Origin: Clostridiaceae bacterium
GTDB taxonomy: Bacteria; Bacillota; Clostridia; Oscillospirales; Acutalibacteraceae
Length of the DNA stretch: 17,828 nt
Assembly (NCBI GenBank): GCA_904502175.1
Contig: CAJGDU010000011.1
Coordinates: 1 to 17,828 of the forward strand
Direction: 5' to 3'
Shown piece by piece: positions 1 through 6,398 of this stretch. Numbering within the stretch: the first letter of the stretch is position 1; every line of letters starts with the position of its first letter. The position numbers and the translations under genes were made by a program. A model generated the notes under the pieces. It did no database searches, was not told the DNA's origin, and worked only from the letters and a program-made list of their open reading frames with translations.

Positions 1-374
1 AGTTCCCGGACCGGGCGCTCGGGCAGGCGTCCGCTGCCGGTGAAGGCGGGACGCTCACAGCGGGCCGCCGCCAGAGGGAGCAGAAACCGCAGCGTGGAGC
101 CGCTCTCTCTGCAGTCGAAGACCGGAGCCTCGGGGACGAGACGGATGGGAGACAGGTCGAACTGTCCGGGTCGTTCTTCGATGTCCGCACCCATGGCGCG
201 CAGGACCCCGACCGTTGCCAGAATATCGTCTGACAGCGGGGACGCGTCGTGCCATTTGATTGTGACCGGGTCGTCCGCCTGGACTCCGCAGAACAGGAGC
301 CGGTGCACATCGCTTTTGGAGGCGATGGCCGAGGCGGTGCCGGACAGGGAAGAAGGGCGGATACGGACGTTCAA
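1..374 (-). CDS. aroA: 3-phosphoshikimate 1-carboxyvinyltransferase (EPSP synthase), N-terminal part
   Basis: Cytoplasmic shikimate-pathway enzyme that joins phosphoenolpyruvate to shikimate 3-phosphate. About 124 codons are present and the rest lies beyond the left edge. The translation shows the family's N-terminal substrate motif SKSDVHR (residues 19-25), the ESGSTLRFLLP block (about 89-99) and GRLPERPV (about 115-122), matching the usual SKS.SNR, SGT..R and R.ERP motifs. I chose a TTG start at 374. No upstream ATG is possible without running deep into aroB, the TTG gives the right N terminus, and AAAGGAG lies 8 bases before it inside the end of aroB. The TTG overlaps the aroB stop as TTGA, so the two genes are very probably translationally coupled. 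Last visible gene of the tyrA-aroB-aroA operon. Confidence 0.9.
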   Translation of the reverse strand, partial: MNVRIRPSSLSGTASAIASKSDVHRLLFCGVQADDPVTIKWHDASPLSDDILATVGVLRAMGADIEERPGQFDLSPIRLVPEAPVFDCRESGSTLRFLLPLAAARCERPAFTGSGRLPERPVRE

Positions 375-1441
375 CGGGACGTCTCCTTTCCGAGGTCGAG
401 GATGGTGCCGAGTTCGGAAACGGGCACCGTGTGGGTCACACATTCCCCGAGACGTTTCGGGATGATGAGGGCGATGGTGTCGCCCGTTCGTTTTTTATCG
501 GCCAGGGCGCCGTCCAGCAGTTCTTCGGTCGAATAGCTGCAGGAGACGGGCAGGCCGTTGGTTTCGCAGATGGCGATGAGACGGTCGGCGGTGCCGGGCT
601 TTGTGATGCCGAGGGCCTCTCCGGCGCGGCTGATGGCGACCATGCCGATGGCTACACAGTGGCCGTGCAGGAGACCGAAGTTTGCGGTCCGCTCAATGGC
701 GTGGCCGATGGTGTGGCCGAGGTTCAGATAGCGACGGATGCCGGTGTCGAACTCGTCGCCGGCCACATACTCCGCTTTGATGCGCACGCTCTCCGCCACC
801 ACTTCGGCGATGTGTTCTCTCGCGGAGCCTTCGGCAAAGATGTCTAAAAGCCGGGGACTGCAGAGGACGCCGTACTTGATGCATTCGGCGCAGCCGTCCC
901 GGAAGACCTCTTCCGGCAGGGTGTCGAACGTGTCGATGTCGCAGAGGACCCGCAGGGGCTGTTTGAACGCGCCCGCGAGGTTCTTGCCGGCGGGGAGGTC
1001 CACCGCGGTCTTGCCGCCGACCGAGGAGTCCACGGCGGAGAGCAGGGTGGTGGGCATCTGGACATATTCGACGCCTCTGAGATAAGAGGCCGCGGCAAAG
1101 CCCGCCATGTCGCCGGTGACCCCGCCGCCGAGGGCGACGATGAGGTCGGTGCGGGTCAGACGCTCCTTCGCGCAGAAGTCCAGGATGTCTCCGTACGTGG
1201 CGAGGGTCTTGGAGGCCTCGCCGGCCGGAAAGACAAAGGTCACGGGCTCGAAACCGGCCGCCTGAAGCGCATCGCCCACGGTCCTGCCGTAGAGAGGCGC
1301 CACGTTGCTGTCGGAGATGAGGGCGACCTTACAGGGCGCGTGGACCTCCCGGATGAGGCTCCCCGCTTTCTGCAAAAGACCGCTGCCGATGAGGACGTCA
1401 TAGTCCCTCGAGCAGGTGACATGGATGGTTTTCGTGCTCAT
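371..1441 (-). CDS. aroB: 3-dehydroquinate synthase
   Basis: Converts DAHP to 3-dehydroquinate, the second step of the shikimate pathway, using NAD and a divalent metal, usually zinc. The protein has 356 residues, normal for the family. Visible motifs are the NAD-binding GGGVTGDMAGF (105-115), the PTTLLSAVDSSVGGK block (130-144), and the metal ligands E186 (in DGCAECIKYG), H243 (NLGHT) and H259 (LLHGH), with the catalytic-region H247. The H243 to H259 spacing of 16 matches the characterised Aspergillus enzyme. The gene starts 21 bases after tyrA stops. No good Shine-Dalgarno sequence precedes the ATG; a small inverted repeat (AAAGCG-N2-CGCTTT) lies there instead. No upstream in-frame start exists before the tyrA stop, so this ATG is the only sensible one. 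Its stop overlaps the aroA start. Confidence 0.97.
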   Translation of the reverse strand: MSTKTIHVTCSRDYDVLIGSGLLQKAGSLIREVHAPCKVALISDSNVAPLYGRTVGDALQAAGFEPVTFVFPAGEASKTLATYGDILDFCAKERLTRTDLIVALGGGVTGDMAGFAAASYLRGVEYVQMPTTLLSAVDSSVGGKTAVDLPAGKNLAGAFKQPLRVLCDIDTFDTLPEEVFRDGCAECIKYGVLCSPRLLDIFAEGSAREHIAEVVAESVRIKAEYVAGDEFDTGIRRYLNLGHTIGHAIERTANFGLLHGHCVAIGMVAISRAGEALGITKPGTADRLIAICETNGLPVSCSYSTEELLDGALADKKRTGDTIALIIPKRLGECVTHTVPVSELGTILDLGKETSR

Positions 1442-1462
1442 AAAGCGCTCGCTTTCTGTGTG

Positions 1463-2317
1463 TCAGCAGTTTTCGATGGGTTCGGTGATCTTGAGGTCGC
1501 GGCCCTCCTCGAGCAGCTTCTTCAGCTGTGCAGGGTCGTCCGCCTTCAGCGCGTCCAGATAGCCGGAAAGGTTGTCCACCAGCTCCTGCAGCTCATCGAT
1601 CATGTGGTCGCGGTTCGCGAGGAACAGCTGGGTCCACATCTCGGGGTCCAGCCGGGCGACACGGGTCATGTCTTTGTAGGAACCCGCGGTGAAGCCCATG
1701 CGCTGGCGGGAGGTGGGGGACTTGATGTACGCCGAGGACGCGGCGTGGGCCAGCTGAGAGGTGTACGCAATGATGCGGTCGTGCTCCTCGGGGGTGGAGA
1801 AGACGATCTCCCCGAAGCCGAGGGCGAGGAAAAAGGCCCGCAGCACGTTGATGGATTCTTCGTCCGCGGTCTCGTCGGGACAGAGGATCATGGAGGCGTC
1901 CCGGTACAGGTCCATGTTGGCGTTCGAGAAGCCCGAGACTTCCTTGCCCGCCATGGGGTGGCCGCCGACATACAGGAACCCTTTTTCCCGGGCGATGGGC
2001 GAGAGGTTGTCGCGGATATATCGCTTCACACCGCAGAGGTCCACCAGGATGGCAGTCTTCGGGATGAGGTCGGCATGGTCTCTGACCCACTCCACCAGCG
2101 ACAGGGGCGCGACGGCGATCAGCAGAAGGTCGCACGAAGCGAGATTGTCTCTGGTGAGCGGGGCGTCGATGGCGCCGTCCTCCAGGGCAAGGGCCATGGC
2201 GGTCTCGTCGAGGTCGTGTCCGAGGACCGTTGCGATGGTGTGCTTTTTGACGGCTTTTGCCATGGAGCCTCCGATGAGACCGAGGCCGACGATGCCGACA
2301 GTGCGTACAGAAGTCAT
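1463..2317 (-). CDS. tyrA: prephenate dehydrogenase
   Basis: NAD(P)-dependent oxidative decarboxylation of prephenate to 4-hydroxyphenylpyruvate, the tyrosine branch of aromatic synthesis. The 284-residue protein begins with a Rossmann motif GLGLIGGS (11-18). It carries the family signature GGHPMAGKEVSGF, with the likely catalytic H120, then SQLAH (H191) and AGSYKDMTRVA (211-221), which contains the conserved substrate-binding arginine. There is no chorismate mutase or ACT domain: the length covers only the nucleotide-binding and helical dimerisation domains. It is the first gene of the minus-strand operon, with AAAGGAG 10 bases before the ATG and a near-consensus promoter just upstream. Without an ACT domain, tyrosine feedback, if present, must work another way; that is inference. 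Confidence 0.95.
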   Translation of the reverse strand: MTSVRTVGIVGLGLIGGSMAKAVKKHTIATVLGHDLDETAMALALEDGAIDAPLTRDNLASCDLLLIAVAPLSLVEWVRDHADLIPKTAILVDLCGVKRYIRDNLSPIAREKGFLYVGGHPMAGKEVSGFSNANMDLYRDASMILCPDETADEESINVLRAFFLALGFGEIVFSTPEEHDRIIAYTSQLAHAASSAYIKSPTSRQRMGFTAGSYKDMTRVARLDPEMWTQLFLANRDHMIDELQELVDNLSGYLDALKADDPAQLKKLLEEGRDLKITEPIENC

Positions 2318-2364
2318 GGATGATTTACTCCTTTAAAGTGTTAAAAACATCGATATCTTTTCCT

Positions 2365-2393
2365 ATTATAAGGAAAGAGAGGGTCTTTTTCAA
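2365..2393 (-). promoter_or_regulatory. sigma-A-type promoter of tyrA-aroB-aroA
   Basis: On the minus strand a -35 TTGAAA (2393-2388) is followed after exactly 17 bases by a perfect -10 TATAAT (2370-2365). The start codon is about 50 bases downstream. Its -35 box directly abuts the -35 box of the divergent plus-strand promoter. Confidence 0.8.
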
Positions 2394-2422
2394 TTGAATT
2401 CCTTATTTTTGCGTGCTATAGT
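2394..2422 (+). promoter_or_regulatory. sigma-A-type promoter of the DUF4003 operon
   Basis: -35 TTGAAT (2394-2399), 17-base spacer, -10 TATAGT (2417-2422) with an extended TG at 2414-2415. It lies about 40 bases before the DUF4003 start and back to back with the tyrA promoter. The junction contains the palindrome TTCAATTGAA (2389-2398). Confidence 0.75.
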
Positions 2423-2460
2423 TGGGAAAGAAATAGGGAACAAAGAGGAGGTGAGCGGAG

Positions 2461-3396
2461 ATGACCGACCGGTTCGGCGCGACCGCAGAATACTTTGTGC
2501 AGAACCAGGACGCGCTTCTGAATGCTTTCGGCAGAGAAGAGGGCATGCTCTACCCGGTCTGCGCCGCCATCCTGCTCGACCGGGAACGTCCTATCACCGT
2601 GGAGGAACTCAAAGGGCTCCGCACTCACATCCGCGTGGATGACGACTTCACCGGCGACTTCAAAGGTCCCGCGGTCGTCCCCATCGGCTGCATGCTGGCG
2701 GCCTCGGACCATCCGGCGGAACTGACCCTGAGGGCACCCGCCCTGTACCGGAGGCTGACCGAAAAGCTGCCCCGCAGTTCCTTCCTCGCCATGACGGTCC
2801 TCGCCCTCATCGACTACCTGCCCGAGGAGGAGTGGGACCGCTTTATCGACCGGGCTGCCAGAGTCTATGAGCTGCTGGAGAAACGATCCTATCTGGAAAG
2901 CGAGGAAGAGGGGTTCCTGGCAGCGCTGCTCGCCATGACGGAGAAGAGTCCGGAACTGGCCGTCTTCGAGGCGGCGGACCTCACCGACAAACTGAAACCG
3001 CTGTTCCCGCTGCGCTCCTCCGCCAGGGCCGTCAGTCTGACGCTCTCGCTCTCCGGCGGGGACAACGCCCAGAACCTGCGGCACATCCAGAAAGTCATGT
3101 CCCGGCTCCACACGGCCGGCATGAAGCTCGGCGGGAACCACTCCATGGGCCTTCTCGGCGCCCTGAGCTTCAGCAAATACGACAGCTCCCGTCTGGTGGA
3201 ACGGCTGCGGGAGGCGGACCTGGCCCTGTCTGTTCAGAAACACTATCACGGCCTTCTGGCCGTCTCGCGCAAACGCCGGCTCATGCACGCCGCCATCCTG
3301 GTGGCAAGACGGGCCGCCAGGGAGGACGTGAACATGCAGATCGCCTACCGGGCCGCCCTGTGCATCATCCTGGAAGACGCCCTGTCCGCTTATTGA
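2461..3396 (+). CDS. DUF4003 family protein
   Basis: A 311-residue soluble protein of unknown function with no signal peptide or membrane segment. The sequence is mostly amphipathic helix and resembles the DUF4003 family of Firmicutes as I recall it: a helical N-terminal region (about 1-110), a middle region, and a conserved-looking C-terminal block with LHTAGMKLGGNHSMGLLGAL (about 217-236). No catalytic motif is obvious. The ATG at 2461 is preceded by GAGGAGG with 9 bases between, which supports this start. It is first in a three-gene unit with the C_GCAxxG_C_C protein (25-base gap) and the MGMT-fold protein. The family name is recognition from memory and no function can be assigned. Confidence 0.7.
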   Translation: MTDRFGATAEYFVQNQDALLNAFGREEGMLYPVCAAILLDRERPITVEELKGLRTHIRVDDDFTGDFKGPAVVPIGCMLAASDHPAELTLRAPALYRRLTEKLPRSSFLAMTVLALIDYLPEEEWDRFIDRAARVYELLEKRSYLESEEEGFLAALLAMTEKSPELAVFEAADLTDKLKPLFPLRSSARAVSLTLSLSGGDNAQNLRHIQKVMSRLHTAGMKLGGNHSMGLLGALSFSKYDSSRLVERLREADLALSVQKHYHGLLAVSRKRRLMHAAILVARRAAREDVNMQIAYRAALCIILEDALSAY

Positions 3397-3421
3397 ACGA
3401 ACCGCTTTTTTGGAGGTTATC

Positions 3422-3844
3422 ATGAACAACAGAGTGAACGAATGCATCCGATACCACGACGCCGGGTTCAACTGCGCCCAGTCTGTGGCGTGTGCCTATG
3501 CCGACCTCGTCGGCTGCGACGAGGAGACCGTGTTCCGCGCGACGGAGGGCCTCGGCCTCGGCATGGGAGGCATGGAGGGGACCTGCGGCGCCCTCAGCGG
3601 AGCCTGTGTCCTCGCCGGTCTGAAGAATTCCGGGGGCGATCTGCAGAACCCGGTCACCAAGGCCCAGACCTATCAGCTTTCCAAAGAACTGGTCCGGCGT
3701 TTTCAGGAGACCGCCGGCGCCACCATCTGCAAAGACCTCAAGGGCATCGAGACGGGGGAGGTCCTGCGCCCCTGCCCGCTGTGCATCACCGATGCGGCGG
3801 CCCTTGTGGAGGAAGTTCTGTTTCCGGAGGTCTTCGGTGAATAA
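3422..3844 (+). CDS. C_GCAxxG_C_C family (redox-type) protein
   Basis: A 140-residue cytoplasmic protein with nine cysteines. The pattern fits the C_GCAxxG_C_C family: FNCAQSV (C18), GTCGALSGAC (C55 and C62), C103 and a PCPLC pair (C118, C121). Members are often annotated as possible redox or metal-binding proteins; their biochemical role is not settled. GGAGG five bases before the ATG at 3422 decides this start over an in-frame ATG at 3410, which has no ribosome site. The last 8 bases overlap the next gene, so the two are probably co-translated. The cysteines suggest a metal or Fe-S site, which is inference. Confidence 0.85.
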   Translation: MNNRVNECIRYHDAGFNCAQSVACAYADLVGCDEETVFRATEGLGLGMGGMEGTCGALSGACVLAGLKNSGGDLQNPVTKAQTYQLSKELVRRFQETAGATICKDLKGIETGEVLRPCPLCITDAAALVEEVLFPEVFGE

Positions 3845-4157
3845 CAAGAATCCTTCCACGTTCGACCTCATCTACGATGTCGTCAGACAGATTCCCCGCG
3901 GCTGTGTGGCCTCCTACGGGCAGGTCGCCGCTCTGGCCGGCAACCCCCGCTGGTCCCGCGTGGTCGGCTATGCCCTCCACGTGAACCCCGACCCGGAGGG
4001 CATCCCGTGCTATCGCGTCGTCACAAAGGACGGCCGCGTCTCGGATGCCTTTGCGTTCGGCGGCGGGAATGAACAGATCGCCCTCCTGAAAGCGGACGGC
4101 ATCGCTTTTGTCGATGAGACGCACGTCGATATGGAGCGGTTCCAGTGGAGACCGTAA
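3837..4157 (+). CDS. MGMT-fold protein (alkyltransferase or alkyltransferase-like DNA-binding domain only)
   Basis: A 106-residue protein equal to the C-terminal DNA-binding domain of O6-alkylguanine-DNA alkyltransferases, without the N-terminal domain, as in alkyltransferase-like (ATL) proteins. Visible family features are SYGQVAALAG with Y27, NPRWSRVVG with the likely arginine finger R41, and the active-site block IPCYRVV. The acceptor cysteine (C58) is kept, unlike ATLs, which usually carry Trp. The histidine that normally follows is tyrosine (Y59), and the usual HEG glutamate near residue 87 is aspartate. I chose the GTG at 3837 because GGAGG lies six bases upstream; longer starts would run through the preceding gene. 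It overlaps that gene by 8 bases. It may act in DNA-damage recognition or repair; activity is uncertain because of the altered residues. Confidence 0.85.
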   Translation: MNNKNPSTFDLIYDVVRQIPRGCVASYGQVAALAGNPRWSRVVGYALHVNPDPEGIPCYRVVTKDGRVSDAFAFGGGNEQIALLKADGIAFVDETHVDMERFQWRP

Positions 4158-4167
4158 ACGAAAATGA

Positions 4168-4198
4168 GACCCCGATCCTTTTCGGACCGGGGTCTTTT
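4168..4198. terminator. bidirectional Rho-independent terminator
   Basis: Arms 4168-4178 and 4184-4194 pair over 11 positions with one mismatch (GACCCCG/CGGGGTC core, TTTTC loop), followed by TTTT on the plus strand. The left flank is A-rich, so it can also end the minus-strand small gene that stops at 4212. Confidence 0.8.
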
Positions 4199-4211
4199 CT
4201 TCTGTGCGTGT

Positions 4212-4406
4212 TCAGTTCAGGAAAAACTCGAAGGGCCAGGCAATGTCTGCCTCTTCCGCTGCGGCGGACTGGCTGGTTTCTGCAGCAGCGGCTGCTGCCA
4301 TCTGTTCATCTTCGGCATTGCCGAGAACGTGCCACGCGAGAACGAGACACGCGAGGAACGCGATGCACAGAGAAATGACGCCAAGTGTCTTGCGGGAAGT
4401 ACTCAT
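4212..4406 (-). CDS. small single-pass membrane protein
   Basis: A 64-residue protein of unknown function. The N terminus MSTSRKT is basic, followed by one hydrophobic segment (about residues 8-28). After it come an acidic and alanine-rich stretch (about 30-53, with AAAAAAE) and a C terminus rich in aromatic residues (WPFEFF). This suggests an N-in anchored protein with a short extracellular tail; the segment could also be an uncleaved signal. No lipobox is clear. I chose the ATG at 4406 because GGAGG lies 8 bases upstream; the in-frame ATG 15 bases further upstream overlaps that GGAGG. A TTGACA box upstream and a terminator downstream support a real gene. I do not recognise the family. Confidence 0.6.
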   Translation of the reverse strand: MSTSRKTLGVISLCIAFLACLVLAWHVLGNAEDEQMAAAAAAETSQSAAAEEADIAWPFEFFLN

Positions 4407-4457
4407 AGCCCAAACCTCCAAATATGGTATAGCTGACAGACATATCTATACAATATA

Positions 4458-4486
4458 ATGTTATAACGTCTTTTGACGATTGTCAA
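4458..4486 (-). promoter_or_regulatory. putative promoter of the small membrane protein gene
   Basis: The minus strand shows a perfect -35 TTGACA (4486-4481) and, 17 bases on, TAACAT (4463-4458), a weak -10. TATAAC at 15-base spacing is the alternative. The -35 is half of an inverted repeat, TTGAC-N4-GTCAA (4473-4486), which could be an operator. Confidence 0.5.
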
Positions 4487-4544
4487 CCTCCTTCTGTAAA
4501 AGATGCCTTTAAGAAAAGGACTTTTTTACCAAAGCCGTGTCAGG

Positions 4545-4550
4545 TATAAT
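4545..4550 (+). promoter_or_regulatory. putative -10 box for the alpha/beta hydrolase gene
   Basis: A perfect TATAAT lies about 47 bases before the hydrolase start, but the -35 position is only a T-run (4522-4527), so the promoter may need an activator. A second TATAAT at 4454-4459 with CTGACA at 15-base spacing is an alternative that would give a longer leader. Confidence 0.45.
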
Positions 4551-4596
4551 AATAAGCGGAGATTTACCAAGCTTTGAAAAAGGAGAGAAAACAATC

Positions 4597-5511
4597 ATGA
4601 AAAAAGCAGTTCCGTTTCCCTTTGAGACGGTCAGCGGGAACCCGTTCCCGAACAGTGAGTATTACACGTACGGAGACTACAAACTCCATTACCGGGTAGA
4701 CCCGGCCAAAACGGTGACTCCGGTGGCCAAGGCCTTCCTCATCCACGGCTTCGCCTGCAATACCCGGTTCTACGACGAGATGGTCGAACGGCTGACTGCG
4801 GCGGGCATCTCCTGCCTGCGGGTGGACCTGCCGGACTTCGGGTTTTCCACGCGGGAGAAGAAGGGCATCCGCTATGTGCCCCAGACCGACATGCTCCGTC
4901 AGATGATGAAAGACTTCGATGAAGACGGGAAAGGATGGATCCTCTTCGGTCACTCCATGGGCGGCTCTGTCGCCATGCAGCTGGCGCTCGCGGAAGTCGG
5001 CGCCGCGGAGAAAGAGATCGACGCGCTGGTGCTGTACGCACCTCTCATGATGGCCAACATCCCCGGTTCTGTCCGCGACTTCATGCTGAAGGCACCGGTG
5101 GGACCGCTGCTCGACTTCATCCTGCCGTTCCTCACGCCGTATGACTTCATCTGGAAAGCCGTCGGCCTTCTCATGACCTTCGACTGGAAGTACACGAAAC
5201 AGATGGAGGCGGGGGTCTATCGCGATGCGCTCCAGGTCAAAGACATGGGCCGGGGCATGGCCTACATGACTGCGGTCTGCTCCCGTCCCGACATCAGCAC
5301 GCTCGGCGGTCTCACCGTCCCCGTCCAGCTCATCCTGGGCGGCAGAGACCTGTTCGTCATGCCGAACGTTGCTTACAAGATGTGGAAACAGATGCCGGGC
5401 AATGCGGACAAACACCTGTTCCTGAGCGGCGGACACTGCTTCCTGCAGAACCAGGCAGATCGGACCTGGAACGCAACGAAGACATTCCTGTCCAAAAACG
5501 GACTGCTGTAA
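4597..5511 (+). CDS. alpha/beta hydrolase (monoglyceride lipase-like serine hydrolase)
   Basis: A 304-residue cytoplasmic serine hydrolase. The fold is clear: oxyanion-hole HG in FLIHGF (50-51), nucleophile elbow GHSMGG with S120, the acid in LILGGRD (D251), and the last catalytic residue in SGGHCF (H280), all in canonical order. The region 150-220 is a hydrophobic lid (ILPFLTPYDFIWKAVGLLM), fitting a lipid-like ester substrate such as a monoacylglycerol, though specificity cannot be read from sequence. I chose the ATG at 4597 because AGGAGA lies 10 bases upstream; the longer in-frame reading to 4537 has no ribosome site and contains the TATAAT box. The gene is alone between its own promoter region and a strong terminator. 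Its closeness to the oleate hydratase and lipase genes suggests lipid metabolism, which is inference. Confidence 0.9.
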   Translation: MKKAVPFPFETVSGNPFPNSEYYTYGDYKLHYRVDPAKTVTPVAKAFLIHGFACNTRFYDEMVERLTAAGISCLRVDLPDFGFSTREKKGIRYVPQTDMLRQMMKDFDEDGKGWILFGHSMGGSVAMQLALAEVGAAEKEIDALVLYAPLMMANIPGSVRDFMLKAPVGPLLDFILPFLTPYDFIWKAVGLLMTFDWKYTKQMEAGVYRDALQVKDMGRGMAYMTAVCSRPDISTLGGLTVPVQLILGGRDLFVMPNVAYKMWKQMPGNADKHLFLSGGHCFLQNQADRTWNATKTFLSKNGLL

Positions 5512-5537
5512 AAAGCCTGTCCCTGTCAGAAAAAAAT

Positions 5538-5576
5538 GGGAAGGGGCACTTCGCCGGAGGTGTCCTTTCCCTTTTT
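5538..5576 (+). terminator. Rho-independent terminator of the alpha/beta hydrolase gene
   Basis: Twelve-pair stem (5538-5549 with 5560-5571, GGGAAGGGGCAC with GTGTCCTTTCCC, two G-U pairs) followed by TTTTT at 5572-5576, 26 bases after the stop codon. Confidence 0.85.
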
Positions 5577-5639
5577 GTACAATTTTGAGCATCTGCTAAG
5601 ATTTCCGAAAATTCTTTTCTTTTTATGTAACTTTTGTAA

Positions 5640-5686
5640 CTGACGCGTGAACACTTTGGCTATAAAATGTTCACGTCTTGTTCACG
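5640..5686 (+). promoter_or_regulatory. Crp/Fnr gene promoter with three octamer operator-like sites
   Basis: A promoter of CTGACG (5640-5645), 17 bases, TAAAAT (5663-5668) can be read. The same octamer occurs three times here: inverted as CGTGAACA (5646-5653) inside the spacer, then TGTTCACG at 5668-5675 overlapping the -10, and again at 5679-5686. The centres are 22 and 11 bases apart, so all copies lie on one face of the helix. This is the arrangement expected for an operator, possibly for the regulator encoded just downstream. Confidence 0.6.
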
Positions 5687-5705
5687 AGCCAAAGGAGGCC
5701 ACTCT

Positions 5706-6356
5706 ATGACTCCAGACAAATTCATCCCGTTTTGGGACGCTCTGACGGAGCGGGACCGGAAACTCATCTCCGAAAACCTGCAGACCGGCACAAAGCCCGG
5801 CAGCGGTTTTTTCAGCAGTATGAGGTCCATGCAGGGAGGACTCATCTTCCTCCTCAAAGGTCACATCCGCATCTTTCTCTCTTCCAACGAAGGGCGGGAG
5901 ATCACACTGGTGACTATGAACCCTTCGGACATCTTTCTCGTCCACCCCGGCGACGCGACCCATTTTCGAAAAGGACAGCTGCGGTATGAAACTTCGGAGG
6001 ACTGCGAATACGCGTTCCTTCCGAAAAGCATCATGACGACCGTCATGGCGCACTGTCCGGAGGCAATGGAATTTGTGCTGAACGTCGAAGAGTTGCTTCT
6101 CAGAATGCTGGCCGACAGCGTTTCCTATGCGGCTTTCGTCACCGTCCGCGGCAATCTGGCCCGGACCCTTCTGGAGAAAAGCGCACTTAAGGGGACCGTC
6201 CGTCTGACCCATGAGGAACTGGCCAACGAACTCGGGACCACCCGGGTCGTCATCAGCCGGGAACTCAAGAAGCTGGAGGAGTTCGGCCTTGTCAGACTCG
6301 GCAGGGGAGAAATCGAGATCCTCTACCGGGAAGGACTCGTGGAACTGGCACAGTAA
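5706..6356 (+). CDS. Crp/Fnr family transcriptional regulator
   Basis: A 216-residue regulator. Residues about 15-115 form the cyclic-nucleotide-binding-like beta-roll (LKGHIRIFLSSNEGREITLVTMNPSDIF), about 117-148 the dimerisation helix, and about 150-216 the Crp-type winged helix, with the recognition region LTHEELANELGTTRVVISRELKKLEE. There is no N-terminal cysteine cluster for an Fe-S centre as in Fnr, and the cAMP-binding residues of Crp are not evident, so the effector is unknown. The ATG at 5706 has AAAGGAGG 7 bases upstream; an earlier in-frame start would overlap the octamer sites. Oleate hydratase follows after 42 bases with no terminator and no clear promoter between, so the two are probably one operon and the regulator may respond to fatty acids or membrane stress (inference). 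Confidence 0.9.
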   Translation: MTPDKFIPFWDALTERDRKLISENLQTGTKPGSGFFSSMRSMQGGLIFLLKGHIRIFLSSNEGREITLVTMNPSDIFLVHPGDATHFRKGQLRYETSEDCEYAFLPKSIMTTVMAHCPEAMEFVLNVEELLLRMLADSVSYAAFVTVRGNLARTLLEKSALKGTVRLTHEELANELGTTRVVISRELKKLEEFGLVRLGRGEIEILYREGLVELAQ

Positions 6357-6398
6357 ACTGCCAAATAAAATGATTTGAAAGAATTATGGAGGTAATCA

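Noticed and set aside
4145..4458. Plus-strand short open frames across the small membrane gene
   Set aside because: They run through a terminator hairpin, lack ribosome sites and have arginine/cysteine-rich sequence typical of non-coding frames.
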